Source: Symbiodinium natans (taxonomy: Eukaryota > Sar > Dinophyceae > Suessiales > Symbiodiniaceae). Taken from it: a DNA stretch of 23,198 nucleotides. Positions 15,901 to 23,155 of the stretch are shown piece by piece (positions within the stretch are counted from its first letter, which is position 1; each line of letters begins with the position of its first letter). A program made the position numbers and the translations under genes. The stretch lies in the NCBI GenBank assembly GCA_905221605.1, contig CAJNDS010002229.1, positions 250,001 through 273,198 of the forward strand, read 5' to 3'. The notes under the pieces are model-generated. The model saw only the letters and a list, made by a program, of their open reading frames with translations. It searched no databases and was not told where the DNA came from.

Positions 15901-15914
15901 CTAAACCCTTGGGC

Positions 15915-15996
15915 CTTCACCAGGCCGCCCGTCTGGAGCCGGCCTTCGTAGAAGAAGGCCGCGGGGAAGGCCGCCAGTGCCGGAAGCATCCGGAAT
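15915..15996 (-). CDS. Helicase exon, (Q)FRM...FYEGRL block
   Basis: It starts after TTGTTGAG and ends with donor GC (AAG|GCCCAA). It encodes FRMLPALAAFPAAFFYEG then RLQTGGLVK. This closely resembles the UPF1 block QYRMHPALSAFPSxxFYEGxL, which includes the motif IV region contacting nucleotide and nucleic acid. The usual His after RM is Leu, and Tyr is Phe, which may affect activity. Length, spacing and frame are normal. Confidence 0.85.
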
Positions 15997-16007
15997 CTCA
16001 ACAACGG

Positions 16008-16084
16008 TTTAGGGTTTAGGGTTTGGGGTTTAGGGTTTAGGGTTTAGGGTTTAGGGTTTAGGGTTTAGGGTTTAGGGTTTAGGG
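16008..16084. repeat. TTTAGGG array, about 11 units
   Basis: Near-perfect array with one TTTGGGG, just upstream (minus sense) of the helicase exon at 15915-15996. It ends only 11 bases from that exon. Confidence 0.95.
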
Positions 16085-17097
16085 ACTCGGGCTTAGGGGA
16101 GACCATAGGGTTTTACGAGTCCTTCCTGAGCCCGAAATCCGAAAGAATCCTGCCCAAATGGCCCTCAACTCCCCAAAATCTCGAAGCACATCTCCGATTC
16201 CTTTAGCCGTAAACCCTAGGAAGCCTAAACCCTAAACCCAAGATTTTTACAAGGAGCTTAGGCCCAAGGCTTTTCACGGCTTTGTGTTTGAAGGGATGCC
16301 AGGTTGGCGCTTTCTACCCTCTGAACAATACCCTCAGGCTCCTCTCGACGACCCCCCAAAACAAGCGGCAACAAGCAGTTAACACATCCTGCCGCTTCGG
16401 GTTTAGGGTCTAGAGTTTAGGTTTTAATGTTTAGGTTTTAATGTTTTAGGGTTTAGGGACACACTCCAAGTGCCAACGGCTTTTTGGAAGGAACATAGCA
16501 TCCTGGGGCAGCCAAAGCCCTAAACCCTGTCCGGTCTGTTGAACTCCAAAAAAACCCAACATCTGAGGCCCATGCAGGTTTTCGGGGCTGTAGGGTAACT
16601 GAACGGCTTTGGCATGAAGTGTAGTACGTGACCCGAGGTCAGCACATTTTGGGTTATAGGGCCAGGCTCCGTGCACACTGCCAAGCGCGCACTTCACTGC
16701 GGCAGCTGTTCGACCCACAACGAAAATGCTACGTGTGGATAAACATGTTTCCTTAGAAGTCCGAAACATCGTGTGCACATTTTTTGGACAGCGTCCCTTA
16801 CCGAAGCCCAGGCTCTTCAGCTGAGTTCTGATCCAAGGAGCTGTGTGTCAAGGAACAGGACGTCCCCTGTACCCACCTGGGGAAGAACTTAGGGCTTTGG
16901 CACATGCTTTGCTGGGTTTCTGCGTGTGTTTGGGGTTTAGGGCTTTATAGGTTTTATTCGGGTTTCGGGCGTAGGGCTCTGGGATGAGGTACACCTCATG
17001 AAAGCAGCGGGAGAGCACTGCGTTGGCCATGAATTTTGACGCAACGTGTACCGGTCGGGCCAATGGCGCTTGCAATTTGGAGTTGGAGGTTCAGGGC
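16085..17097. other. Intronic unique region
   Basis: Inferred helicase intron of about 1.1 kb. It has TTTAGGG traces near 16400-16460 and 16930-16970. The longest minus frame (16446-16778) has no helicase features. A protein-like stretch near 16990-17040 (MANAVLSRCFHEVYLIP) is noted but not supported. Confidence 0.35.
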
Positions 17098-17133
17098 TGA
17101 GTGGAGATGTTGCGACGGCTCCGCGGGCACGTC
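17098..17133 (-). CDS. Helicase micro-exon, 36 bp, completing the QFRM motif
   Basis: It starts after CTGAAGCAG and ends with donor GC (ACTCA|GCCCTG). It encodes TCPRSRRNIST with split codons at both ends. The trailing CA joins the A of exon 15915-15996 to make Gln, giving NIST-QFRML, where the family has LxTQYRMHP. All three frames are open in 36 bp, so the call depends on the junction recreating the conserved Gln. Confidence 0.6.
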
Positions 17134-17473
17134 CTGCTTCAGGTCCAGCCGACTAGGGTTTAGGATTTAGGGCTTAGGATTTAGGGTTTTGGATTTAGGG
17201 TGCTCCGACAAGCTGATCCGGAGCGGGCGAGGGTTCGGGGTTTAGGGTTTAGGGTTCAGGGTTCGGTTTAGGGAAGACCTAAGCCCTAACATATTGCACT
17301 CTCCGACCGTGGCTTTTTCGTCGGGTTTTCGGGCTTTGAGGCCCAAGGCTGTTCAGCAGGCATGAGCTTCAGTATCGGAGGTTCCAAGTTGCGACAGGAT
17401 ATCTTCCAACTCTGCATAAACCCTATAAACCTTAAACCCTAAACCCCATATAAACCCTAAACCCTATCCTCTC
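17134..17473. other. Helicase intron with degenerate telomere-like repeats
   Basis: TTTAGGG-type clusters at 17152-17200 and 17230-17275, CCCTAAA-type at 17405-17465. The upstream end has a GA or other non-canonical donor after GAGGC. Confidence 0.45.
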
Positions 17474-17541
17474 GCCTCTGCGGCCAGGCGTTCGAAGAGC
17501 GAGGTGGCGAGGCCCAATTTCCGCGCAGCCTCGGAAACTAC
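17474..17541 (-). CDS. Helicase exon, VVSEAARKLGLATSLFERL
   Basis: It starts after CGACCAG and encodes VVSEAARKLGLATSLFERL then AAE. In this family GDPxQLPPT is followed by VxSxxAxxxGLxxSLFERL, and the junction with 18051-18111 gives LPPT-VVSEAARKLGL exactly. The donor is uncertain; GAGGC|GAGAGG (GA-AG) keeps frame with the next micro-exon. Confidence 0.85.
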
Positions 17542-17898
17542 CTGGTCGGGCCGCAGTGATTAGGGTTTAGGGTTTAGGGTTTACGGTTCAGGGTTGAGGG
17601 TTGAGGATGTGTTTGTTTGGTTCGGAACTGTTGTTGCCGTTTGTTTGGGGGAAGGGGGAGGGGTTGCTGGTTTGGGGTTGAGGGTGTTGGCATCTTGGGT
17701 CATTTCCTCGGGGGATGTTTCCTGTATTGAAAGTAACTTTGAAGGTGGGAGTAGGGTTTGGGGTCCAACTCAAGTTTAGGAAAAAGGCTTTGTAAGCTGC
17801 AAATGAAGAGAAAACCTCCGGCCGAGCCGAAACGTTGGAGTGTCCGAGAATACATGAAAAAGTCTGGGGCTTAAACCCGAAACCCTAAGTAACCCTGT
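17542..17898. other. Helicase intron, part 1
   Basis: TTTAGGG units at 17560-17582 then G/T-rich unique DNA. The region 17780-17880 has open minus frames after no clear acceptor, and I do not call an exon there because the flanking exons already join directly. Confidence 0.4.
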
Positions 17899-18018
17899 CT
17901 TAGTAGCCCAGTAACCCTACATTACAAGAATCAGGGCACGCTTTTTTTAATTACTGTTTCTTTTCAAACCAAACCCTGAACAAAAACGGGAACAACAGGG
18001 CACCACTGGTCTACCAAG
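17899..18018. mobile_element. Introner-like TIR element, copy 4
   Basis: Ends CTTAGTAGCCCAGT (17899-17912) and ACTGGTCTACCAAG (18005-18018) are inverted repeats with two mismatches. CTGT flanks both sides (17895-17898 and 18019-18022), a likely 4-bp target duplication. It is 120 bp, near the length of the ankyrin copy. It lies about 30 bp inside the intron that follows helicase exon 18051-18111. Confidence 0.8.
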
Positions 18019-18050
18019 CTGTGAGAAAGCTTCCCTTCGTCACGAGGTGC

Positions 18051-18111
18051 TGTCGGCGGTAACTGCTGCGGGTCTCCAACCAGCACGACGTGTCGAAGGC
18101 TCTGGCCGCAC
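18051..18111 (-). CDS. Helicase exon, motif III (GDPQQLPPT)
   Basis: It starts after GTACTTAAG and ends with donor GC (CCGACA|GCACCT). It encodes CGQSLRHVVLVGDPQQLPPT. VVLVGDPxQLPPT is motif III of SF1 helicases, coupling ATP hydrolysis to unwinding through the Gln. Junctions on both sides reconstruct continuous family consensus. Confidence 0.9.
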
Positions 18112-18622
18112 CTTAAGTACCCCCACCCCAAACCCTGAGCCCAAGCCCACCCCACTACAGCCGCCTCTTAACCCACAACACACGCAAAACCCACTAAACT
18201 TAAAACAACGACACCAGAACTACGATCACGACGTAGCCTCCTGGTAGCTGGTACAGTGTTTTCTTGGGCGGAGGCTTTGGGTGCGTCAGCCACGATTCCG
18301 GGGGTTCGGGCTTAGTAGGTGGTCGAAATTTAGGCTTCTCTAGACAAGGTTATAAGGCTTAGAGAAGTTCAGCCTAGCAAAGCCCTGCCTGGACCTCACA
18401 AACTCATACAGGATAACGCCCTATGTACTCTCTCACAACACTGGGCCTGCAGGCATCCTCCAAGCTCCAGCCCAAGAAACTGAACTCTCAGCCCTTTCCA
18501 CCTCCCCCCCCCCCACTCCCCCTGCTGTCCTCCGCCCAAAAGCCCTGGACCCTTTCACCCTAAACCCTAAACCCTAAACCCTAAACCCCTTTTTTGCCTT
18601 TTTACCCTAAACCCCAAAGCAC
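18112..18622. other. Helicase intron with C-rich stretch and telomere-like repeats
   Basis: Unique DNA, a C run near 18506-18515 and about four CCCTAAA units at 18558-18592. This is the only confidently placed helicase intron with a GT donor (CCG|GTGCTT ... TTAAG|GTGCGG). Its ends share GGTGC. Confidence 0.55.
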
Positions 18623-18666
18623 CGGCAGAGCGGGATGAGCGAGTCCGGCTCGGTAGCCTGCGTGGC
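18623..18666 (-). CDS. Helicase exon, ATQATEP (end of motif II)
   Basis: It starts after CGTAGAG and encodes ATQATEPDSLIPLC plus CG. DEATQATEPxxLxPL is the classic motif II context in UPF1-class helicases. The DE residues come from exon 19282-19331, so the Walker B signature is split by an intron. Donor GTGCTT (GT-AG). Confidence 0.9.
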
Positions 18667-18839
18667 CTCTACGGAGTGTGTTGAAGGACAACGTAGGGGG
18701 GTTCAGGGGGTGTAGGGTGTATAATGTTTATAATAGGGTTTATAATAGGGTTGATAATAGGGTTTATAATGAGTTTTTAATAGGGTTTATCATCGGATTT
18801 CTAATAGGGTTTATAATAGGGTTTAGGGTTTAGCGTGTG
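18667..18839 (+). repeat. TAATAGGGTTTA tandem repeat
   Basis: About eight imperfect 12-15 bp units (TTTATAATAGGG) at 18718-18828. It looks like a telomere-like unit expanded with ATAATA and lies in the helicase intron upstream of ATQATEP. Confidence 0.75.
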
Positions 18840-19281
18840 TCATTTAGGCACCTCCATGTTGCAGGGTTTATAAGTGTCGGGTCCTCTTCGGATTGCTTTC
18901 GTCCCTATCTCGGGTAGATATGGCCTTGGGAGTAAGCTCCTTGTGGGCACAGGCACCCACCCCCCCGTCCGTTCGAGGGGGGGGGGGGGGGGGCTCCCAC
19001 CCCTCCAGTTTTGGCTTTGCTGAATTGGTAAAGCGAAAGACCTCAAGGCGGATGCTTTAGGCCTTAGGGTTTAGCGCCCTGGTATGGAGCCCAAGGTTTA
19101 CGAACTGAGTGAACTTGATTTTTCTTAATGGCCTGGGGTCTTTGGACGGGTGGGAACTTTTTCGATACATCTATATATGTATATATATATATGTATACAT
19201 CAACAAGAAAATACATATACATGTATGTATAGATAAAGGAATCGTATCAGAGAGCGTGACCCCTTGCATATCCTTCAGGGC
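18840..19281. repeat. Helicase intron with G-run and AT microsatellite
   Basis: Run of about 17 G at 18977-18993 and a TA/TATG-rich microsatellite at 19164-19232. Otherwise unique. No exon. Confidence 0.6.
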
Positions 19282-19331
19282 CTCATCGAGGAGCACCCAG
19301 CGGAACATGCCTTCGTCAAAGAGGTCGTGCC
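19282..19331 (-). CDS. Helicase exon, motif II (VLLDE)
   Basis: It starts after TTTTTTCGCAG and encodes HDLFDEGMFRWVLLDE. FxWVLxDEA is the Walker B/motif II region that binds magnesium-ATP. Donor GAG|GCCCTG and acceptor GAG|GCCACG share six bases (GAGGCC), so the intron ends are direct repeats. Joining gives VLLDE-ATQATEP. Confidence 0.85.
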
Positions 19332-19520
19332 CTGCGAAAAAACCAGGATGAGGTTGGATTTCCGAAGCCTATTTGGGCCAATTTAGGGTGTAGGGTTTAG
19401 GGTTTGGGATTTATAAAGCCCATCTAGGGTGTAGGATTCAGGCTGTATGGCTCCTGGAGCTGTATAGGAAGGGCCTATAGGATCTGTAAGGTTTTCGGGT
19501 TGAGGGTGAAGCTGCTCCGC
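19332..19520. other. Helicase intron
   Basis: About 190 bp with TTTAGGG traces at 19382-19412. Donor GCAG|GCGGAG, acceptor GCAG|GGCACG, sharing GCAGG. Confidence 0.5.
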
Positions 19521-19601
19521 CTGCGCCAGCACATGTAGCGACGGCGATTCGCGTGCCGCGGAAGTTGCGCCGGTGCTCCGCCCAAAGGCCATCTGGCGTG
19601 T
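19521..19601 (-). CDS. Helicase exon, IAVATCAGAG block
   Basis: It encodes TPDGLWAEHRRNFRGTRIAV then ATCAGA plus one base. UPF1-class helicases have VVxxTCxGAG just before motif II, and the next exon continues G-HDLFDEGMFRW. The GC donor choice (GCAG|GCGG) restores frame. The 5' boundary (CGCAG|ACACG) is less certain than the 3' boundary. Confidence 0.75.
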
Positions 19602-19789
19602 CTGCGTCTTTGCAGTCTTTGGGTACTGCATGTCTAGATGGAATCCGTTCCTGGACCTGTCTTGTTATTGCCTACGACCCTCTCTGGTCCCCCTGAACCC
19701 TGAACCCTGGACCCTCCCCAAGAAACCCCGCCACAGACTGAAGTCATCGCTCGCCTTCAGCGCGCCACTGAAGCAGAAAGGCCTCCTGT

Positions 19790-19908
19790 AGGGTTTAGGG
19801 TTTAGGGTTTAGGGTTTAGGGTTTAGGGTTTAGGGTTTAGGGTTTAGGGTTTAGGGTTTAGGGTTTAGGGTTTAGGGTTTAGGGTTTAGGGTTTAGGGTT
19901 TAGGGTTT
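19790..19908. repeat. Longest TTTAGGG array in the window, about 17 units
   Basis: Essentially perfect heptamers for about 119 bp, inside the helicase intron between the Ia and ATCAGAG regions. A (CCCCCA)n-like stretch follows at 19935-19975. Confidence 0.97.
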
Positions 19909-20206
19909 GAGCGGTTTAGGGTTTAGGATATCCCCCCAGACCCTCCCCCACCCCCACCCCCACCCCAGCCCCTCCCCAACCCAAACCCTACAGTGCAGGC
20001 CCTACATGCACTCAAACCCTTCACAGTCAATTAATGCTGGAAAATTGAACCCCGAAAACCCTAAACCTTATGATATCAACCCTAGCACCCTCTGAACCCT
20101 AAGAACCTGAACCCCATGTACTGGCCAGTATATACTCCCAAACCCTTATACGCCCCAAAACCCTACACCCCAAATCCTCAGAGGCCCCAAACCCTAACTC
20201 CTTCAC
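19909..20206. other. Helicase intron, degenerate CCCTAAA-type units
   Basis: C-rich (19935-19980) then many CCCTAA/CCCCAAA-like remnants to 20200. No exon. Confidence 0.45.
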
Positions 20207-20291
20207 CTGAAACCGCCAAACCTCTCTTCTTTTAGACAACAATTTGCGCTGCATGGGGCTGACATCTTGGACTGCGTCCATCTCCAGGAAG
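20207..20291 (-). CDS. Candidate helicase exon between motif Ia and ATCAGAG
   Basis: It lies between GGATTAG and a GTGAAG donor. One frame reads FLEMDAVQDVSPMQRKLLSK then RREVWRFQ. SMUBP2-like helicases have an SLDAV block followed by a basic helical stretch in this interval, so the resemblance is reasonable. The phase does not join cleanly to either neighbour, so another exon is missing or a boundary is wrong. Confidence 0.4.
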
Positions 20292-20836
20292 CTAATCCTT
20301 CATTAGAAGCCGCATGTTTGTGCTCCTGCCTGGGGGTGGGGGGGGTCATTTCTGCTCGGCCCATTTTTGCAATGTTTCGGCCGAAGGGATAAGGACTCAC
20401 GAGACCATGCTCATCTCTGCCACTTGATCTTGGCTTTGATTGATTATTGTCTACGGCAGATAGGTGTGATCATTCTTAAACTGAGCCGCGACATGTAGAT
20501 TGCTTGTGTCACCCCAGTAGGCAATGCCCCTCTCCTAAACGCTAAACCCGTAAACCCCTAACCCTAAACCCAAACCCGAATCCCTAATTAATTAAACCCT
20601 CACCCCTCACACCTAACCCCTAAGCCTAAACCCTAAACCCAAGACCCTAAACCCCAAGCCCCAAGACCCCAAACTCCAAACCCTAAATCCCAAACCCTCA
20701 ACCCTTAATCCTCAACCCTAAACCCTAAACACTAGCCCTAAACCCTGAACGCCAAACCCTAAACCCCAAACCCTATGAACCCTAGCCCTAAACCCTAAAC
20801 CCTAGCCCTAAACCCTAAACCCCAAACCGCAAGTGC
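20292..20836. repeat. Helicase intron with long degenerate CCCTAAA array
   Basis: Unique DNA to about 20530, then almost 300 bp of CCCTAAA/CCCCAAA/CCCTAGC variants (20535-20828). A missing helicase exon (family RVGxPAR block) might be hidden in 20400-20520 but was not found. Confidence 0.6.
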
Positions 20837-20911
20837 CAGCCTCGGCCGGCAGCGCCTCGGCGAGGCGCCGCGCCGCCGCGCGCGAGGGCGCGGCCGCAAG
20901 CGCCTTGGTGC
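20837..20911 (-). CDS. Helicase exon, motif Ia (AAPSRAAARRLAEAL)
   Basis: It starts after CTGAAGAG and encodes TKALAAAPSRAAARRLAEAL then PAEA. The family consensus is VLxxAPSNxAVDxLxERL; here Asn-x-Ala-Val-Asp is replaced by Arg-Ala-Ala-Ala-Arg, an unusual Ia. GC content is very high compared with the flanks. The junction AATG plus GC gives NGTKAL in frame with the motif I exon. The 3' end is uncertain by four bases. Confidence 0.7.
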
Positions 20912-21141
20912 CTCTTCAGGGGTGGAAGCACAGGGGTTTAGGGTCTAGGGTCTAGGGTCTAGGGTTTAGGGTTTAGGGTTTAGGGTTTAGGGTTTAGGGT
21001 TTAGGGTTTAGGGTTTAGGGTTTAGGGTTTAGGGTGAGTAGGTCCCCTGACGGGTTCCTAAGAATGACCCACTAGTTGTATAGGGTACTGATTGGGGGTT
21101 CTACTTTTTGGATCACAGGGGTCTGCCTCTTCAGGGGTGGA
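20909..21141. repeat. TTTAGGG array bracketed by duplicated splice-acceptor sequence
   Basis: TGCCTCTTCAGGGGTGGA occurs identically at 20909-20926 and 21124-21141. In minus sense it is the 3' splice site of the motif Ia exon (CTGAAGAG|GCA). Between the copies lie a TCTAGGG/TTTAGGG array of about 14 units (20937-21034) and 90 bp of unique DNA. Confidence 0.9.
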
Positions 21142-21603
21142 GGAAAAGGCTTTAAGGATTTGGGGTTTTGGGTTTATGGATTCAGGGGTTTAGGGGTTTA
21201 GGCATTTAGGGGTTCAGGCTTTGGGGTGGTTTGGGCTGTTTTGGGGTGTGTCGGGGTGTTTCGGTGTGTTTCGGGTTTTGGGTTCAGAATATTTGTCAGA
21301 GTCTAGGGGTGTTGAAGTATTTCGGAGAGCCAGTACTTAGCAGCTCGGGATCCTTGGTTTGGTTGAAGAAGAGTCCTGAATAAAGGGGGCATTGCGCTAC
21401 CCGAAAGCTGTTGGGCCTTCGGGTTGCGGAGAGGCTTTGCAGAGTTGACCGAGGGTTGCTATACTGGGAGTAGAGAGGGCTGACGTTTTTTTTTTTTTTT
21501 TTGGGGGGGGGGGGGTTTGTTATGTGGGGTTCGAGGCTTAGGGCATAGAAGTTCTCCCGGTATGAGTGCTAGTGTCGCCGGGCGGAGGGTGCAGGGCCTA
21601 GGC
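21142..21603. other. Helicase intron
   Basis: G/T-rich degenerate repeats to about 21290, then unique sequence. A run of 18 T followed by 13 G lies at 21486-21514. Confidence 0.45.
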
Positions 21604-21693
21604 CATTCCCCTCCTGGCCTTCCTCGTCGCTGTCCTTGAGCCACTGGCGCAAGATCTGCGCACCAGTGGCGGTCTTTCCCGTGCCAGGGGGAC
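21604..21693 (-). CDS. Helicase exon, motif I / Walker A (GPPGTGKT)
   Basis: It starts after CTTGTGCAG and encodes PPGTGKTATGAQILRQWLKD then SDEEGQEGN. GPPGTGKT is the ATP-binding P-loop of SF1 helicases; the first Gly codon is split with the upstream exon. The acidic insert after the helix is variable in the family. Donor AATG|GCCTAG (GC) joins in frame to motif Ia. Confidence 0.9.
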
Positions 21694-22200
21694 CTGCACA
21701 AGATTGCAGGATTTGTAGGGCAAGGCTCCCCGGGCAGCTCCAAAACCTCAAAACCTCTGAAATCTTAAGCCCGTCATCAACTTGCACACTTCTTCCAATA
21801 AATAAATGAATGAATTATATACTACATAGGTATATAGATAGATAGATAGATCTTTTTATCATACACAAGGTCTAACCAAGCATAGGGCGGGGAAGCCCCG
21901 CCCCTTTACAACACCTGAGGCCGATTAACCCCCACACACATCGAAACGAAAAGCCGTTGAGGGTCGGGGCTTAGGGATGTTCAGGGTTCTGGGTTTAGGG
22001 ATTTAAGGGGTTTAAGGCTTCCATCAGTGCCCTTGGCTTCTTCAATCAAGGAAGGCACCCATACCCTGCACGGAGGTTGATTGGTCGTTGCAAGTAAGCT
22101 TAGAAGTACCGTACCCTATACTTATCGGTTCTTTCGTAGGCGGAGCCAAAGCCATAGTCTGCCCTCTTATCACCTCGGAACCTCCAAGTATACCCTATGC
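21694..22200. other. Helicase intron with GATA microsatellite and hairpin
   Basis: Contains four GATA units (21835-21850), a GC hairpin (annotated separately) and a short TTTAGGG patch near 21990-22010. No exon is supported; the flanking exons join directly. Confidence 0.45.
21885..21903. repeat. Perfect 8-bp GC hairpin
   Basis: GGGCGGGG and CCCCGCCC are separated by AAG. It resembles a bacterial terminator stem but lies in an intron here, so I treat it as an inverted repeat of unknown role. Confidence 0.7.
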
Positions 22201-22240
22201 CGTGCGCCAGTGTGCAGACGGCTGCTTGCGCAAACTGGGC
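22201..22240 (-). CDS. Helicase exon just before Walker A
   Basis: It starts after TTCCAG and ends at donor GC (CACG|GCATAG). It encodes AQFAQAAVCTLAH plus G. Joined to the next exon it reads VCTLAH-GPPGTGKT, matching the family's xxxLIHGPPGTGKT. The plus-strand reading (PYAVRQCADGCLRKLGLEL) has no such support. Confidence 0.65.
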
Positions 22241-22279
22241 CTGGAATTAGGGGCAGGATGGAGTCTAGGCACCCTGGAC

Positions 22280-22351
22280 TTGGGATGTTCCCCCCTGATA
22301 CTATTCTAATCCCTATTAAAAGCCTGTTAGCTGCTAGCGGGAACATCCCAA
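22280..22351. mobile_element. MITE-like element, family C, copy 2
   Basis: Perfect 13-bp inverted ends TTGGGATGTTCCC (22280-22292) and GGGAACATCCCAA (22339-22351) around a 46-bp centre. Related to 9181-9283. It sits in a helicase intron. Confidence 0.7.
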
Positions 22352-22517
22352 CCCTAAACCCTGAAGCTCCTCAAGCCCGGGCCGAAACCTCTTTCCCGCA
22401 TGCAAAGGTACCGCCCCTCCCCTGGGCCTCAACTCGTCAATGTCAACCCTGGGCGCTATGAACACCAAAGCCCTAGACCTCCAGCCCACCTTGACCTCCA
22501 AACACTCAAACCCTAAA

Positions 22518-22630
22518 AGCTCTCAAAACCCTCAAAACCCCCAACACCTAAAAACCCTCAAACCCTCAAACCCTCAGAGCTCTCAAAACCCTCAAAACCC
22601 CCAGCACCCAAAAAAAAACCCTCAGAAACC
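22518..22630. repeat. 60-bp tandem duplication of CCCTCAAA-type units
   Basis: The unit beginning AGCTCTCAAAACCCTC recurs 60 bp later (22518 and 22578) with one mismatch over the first 31 bases. A higher-order repeat built from CCCTCAAA, a telomere-like variant not prominent elsewhere. Confidence 0.85.
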
Positions 22631-22669
22631 CTCAAAACCCATGGTGTGCCTTGCACGAGAAGAAGAGGC

Positions 22670-22733
22670 CTGCAGCGCGACGTGTGCAGAACCCGGCTCT
22701 GTGCCAAGGTTGCCGAGCCTCTCCCGAAGGTCA
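22670..22733 (-). CDS. Candidate helicase exon upstream of motif I
   Basis: It starts after GGTGCAAG and ends at donor GC (CTGCAG|GCCTCT). It encodes DLRERLGNLGTEPGSAHVAL then Q. Intron ends share CAGGCC with the next acceptor and the phase (0) fits. The sequence does not show a clear LNxSQ (Q-motif), so membership rests on position and junction. Confidence 0.4.
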
Positions 22734-22739
22734 CTTGCA

Positions 22740-22970
22740 CCCTTAGGGTTTAGGGGCCCTAAATGGTCGGGGCTCTAGTGTGCAGGGATCTCTTGTTACC
22801 CTAAGAGTCCATGTCTCCATCTAGTATCTTAAATCTGGTTCCTATTTAGGGCCCAAGTATCCCTAAACCCTAAACCCTAAACCCTAAAATCGAAACCCTA
22901 AACCCTAAACCCTAAACCCCTAAACCCCTAAACCCCTAAACCCCTAAACCCCGGGTGCGGGGTTTTGGGG
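22740..22970. repeat. CCCTAAA and CCCCTAAA arrays
   Basis: CCCTAAA units (22861-22912) pass into five perfect CCCCTAAA octamers (22913-22952). Confidence 0.9.
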
Positions 22971-23049
22971 TTTAGGGTTTCGGGGGCTTATGGTGTTAGG
23001 TGTTAATACAAGGATCCTATAACCCCTCAGGGCATAGGACCTTCCCCCT

Positions 23050-23124
23050 ACACGTCCAGAAACAGCCTTCAACTGTAAGGCCATGGCCTTCGGCTGCCGG
23101 CGCCACTGTGGGACTCCTGGGCAT
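23050..23124 (-). CDS. Weak candidate exon
   Basis: After ATGCCCAG the minus strand reads SPTVAPAAEGHGLTVEGCFW. It could be a more upstream exon of the helicase. No motif, and several frames are open. Confidence 0.3.
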
Positions 23125-23155
23125 TTCAGGGCCTCTGGGGGAAGGGGAGGGGAGG

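Larger units (their letters stand above)
14176..22733 (-). other. Gene span: UPF1/SMUBP2/SETX-like SF1 helicase in micro-exons
   Basis: At least 14 minus-strand exons of 36-90 bp together spell the helicase core of an SF1B enzyme (ATP-dependent RNA/DNA 5'-3' unwinding in the family). They occur in family order: HGPPGTGKTATG (I), ALAAAPSRAAARRLAEAL (Ia), IAVATCAGAG, FRWVLLDE plus ATQATEP (II), HVVLVGDPQQLPPT (III), TSLFERL, QFRML...FYEGRL (IV region), GTSYENPGE. Frame is continuous across most junctions, and the catalytic Lys, Asp-Glu and Gln residues are present, so the gene may be functional. At least one exon between Ia and the ATCAGAG block is missing or unrecognised. Motifs V and VI are not confidently found. 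The N-terminus may extend beyond the window. Most introns use GC donors. Confidence 0.85.

Noticed and set aside
16446-16778. 110-codon minus-strand frame
   Set aside because: No helicase or other recognisable features; lies inside an inferred intron.
17780-17880. Extra helicase exon between motif III and SLFERL
   Set aside because: Open frames exist, but the flanking exons already join as LPPT-VVSEAARKLGL, leaving no missing residues.
19109-19351. Plus-strand frame of 80 codons
   Set aside because: It crosses an AT microsatellite and then the antisense of the motif II helicase exon; the minus reading carries a diagnostic family motif.
21459-21743. Minus-strand frame of 94 codons overlapping the Walker A exon
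   Set aside because: It is a different frame from GPPGTGKT and runs into a poly-T/poly-G tract (poly-Lys/Pro).
21885-21903. Rho-independent terminator
   Set aside because: The stem resembles one, but the locus is eukaryotic, lies in an inferred intron and has no following T run of bacterial type.
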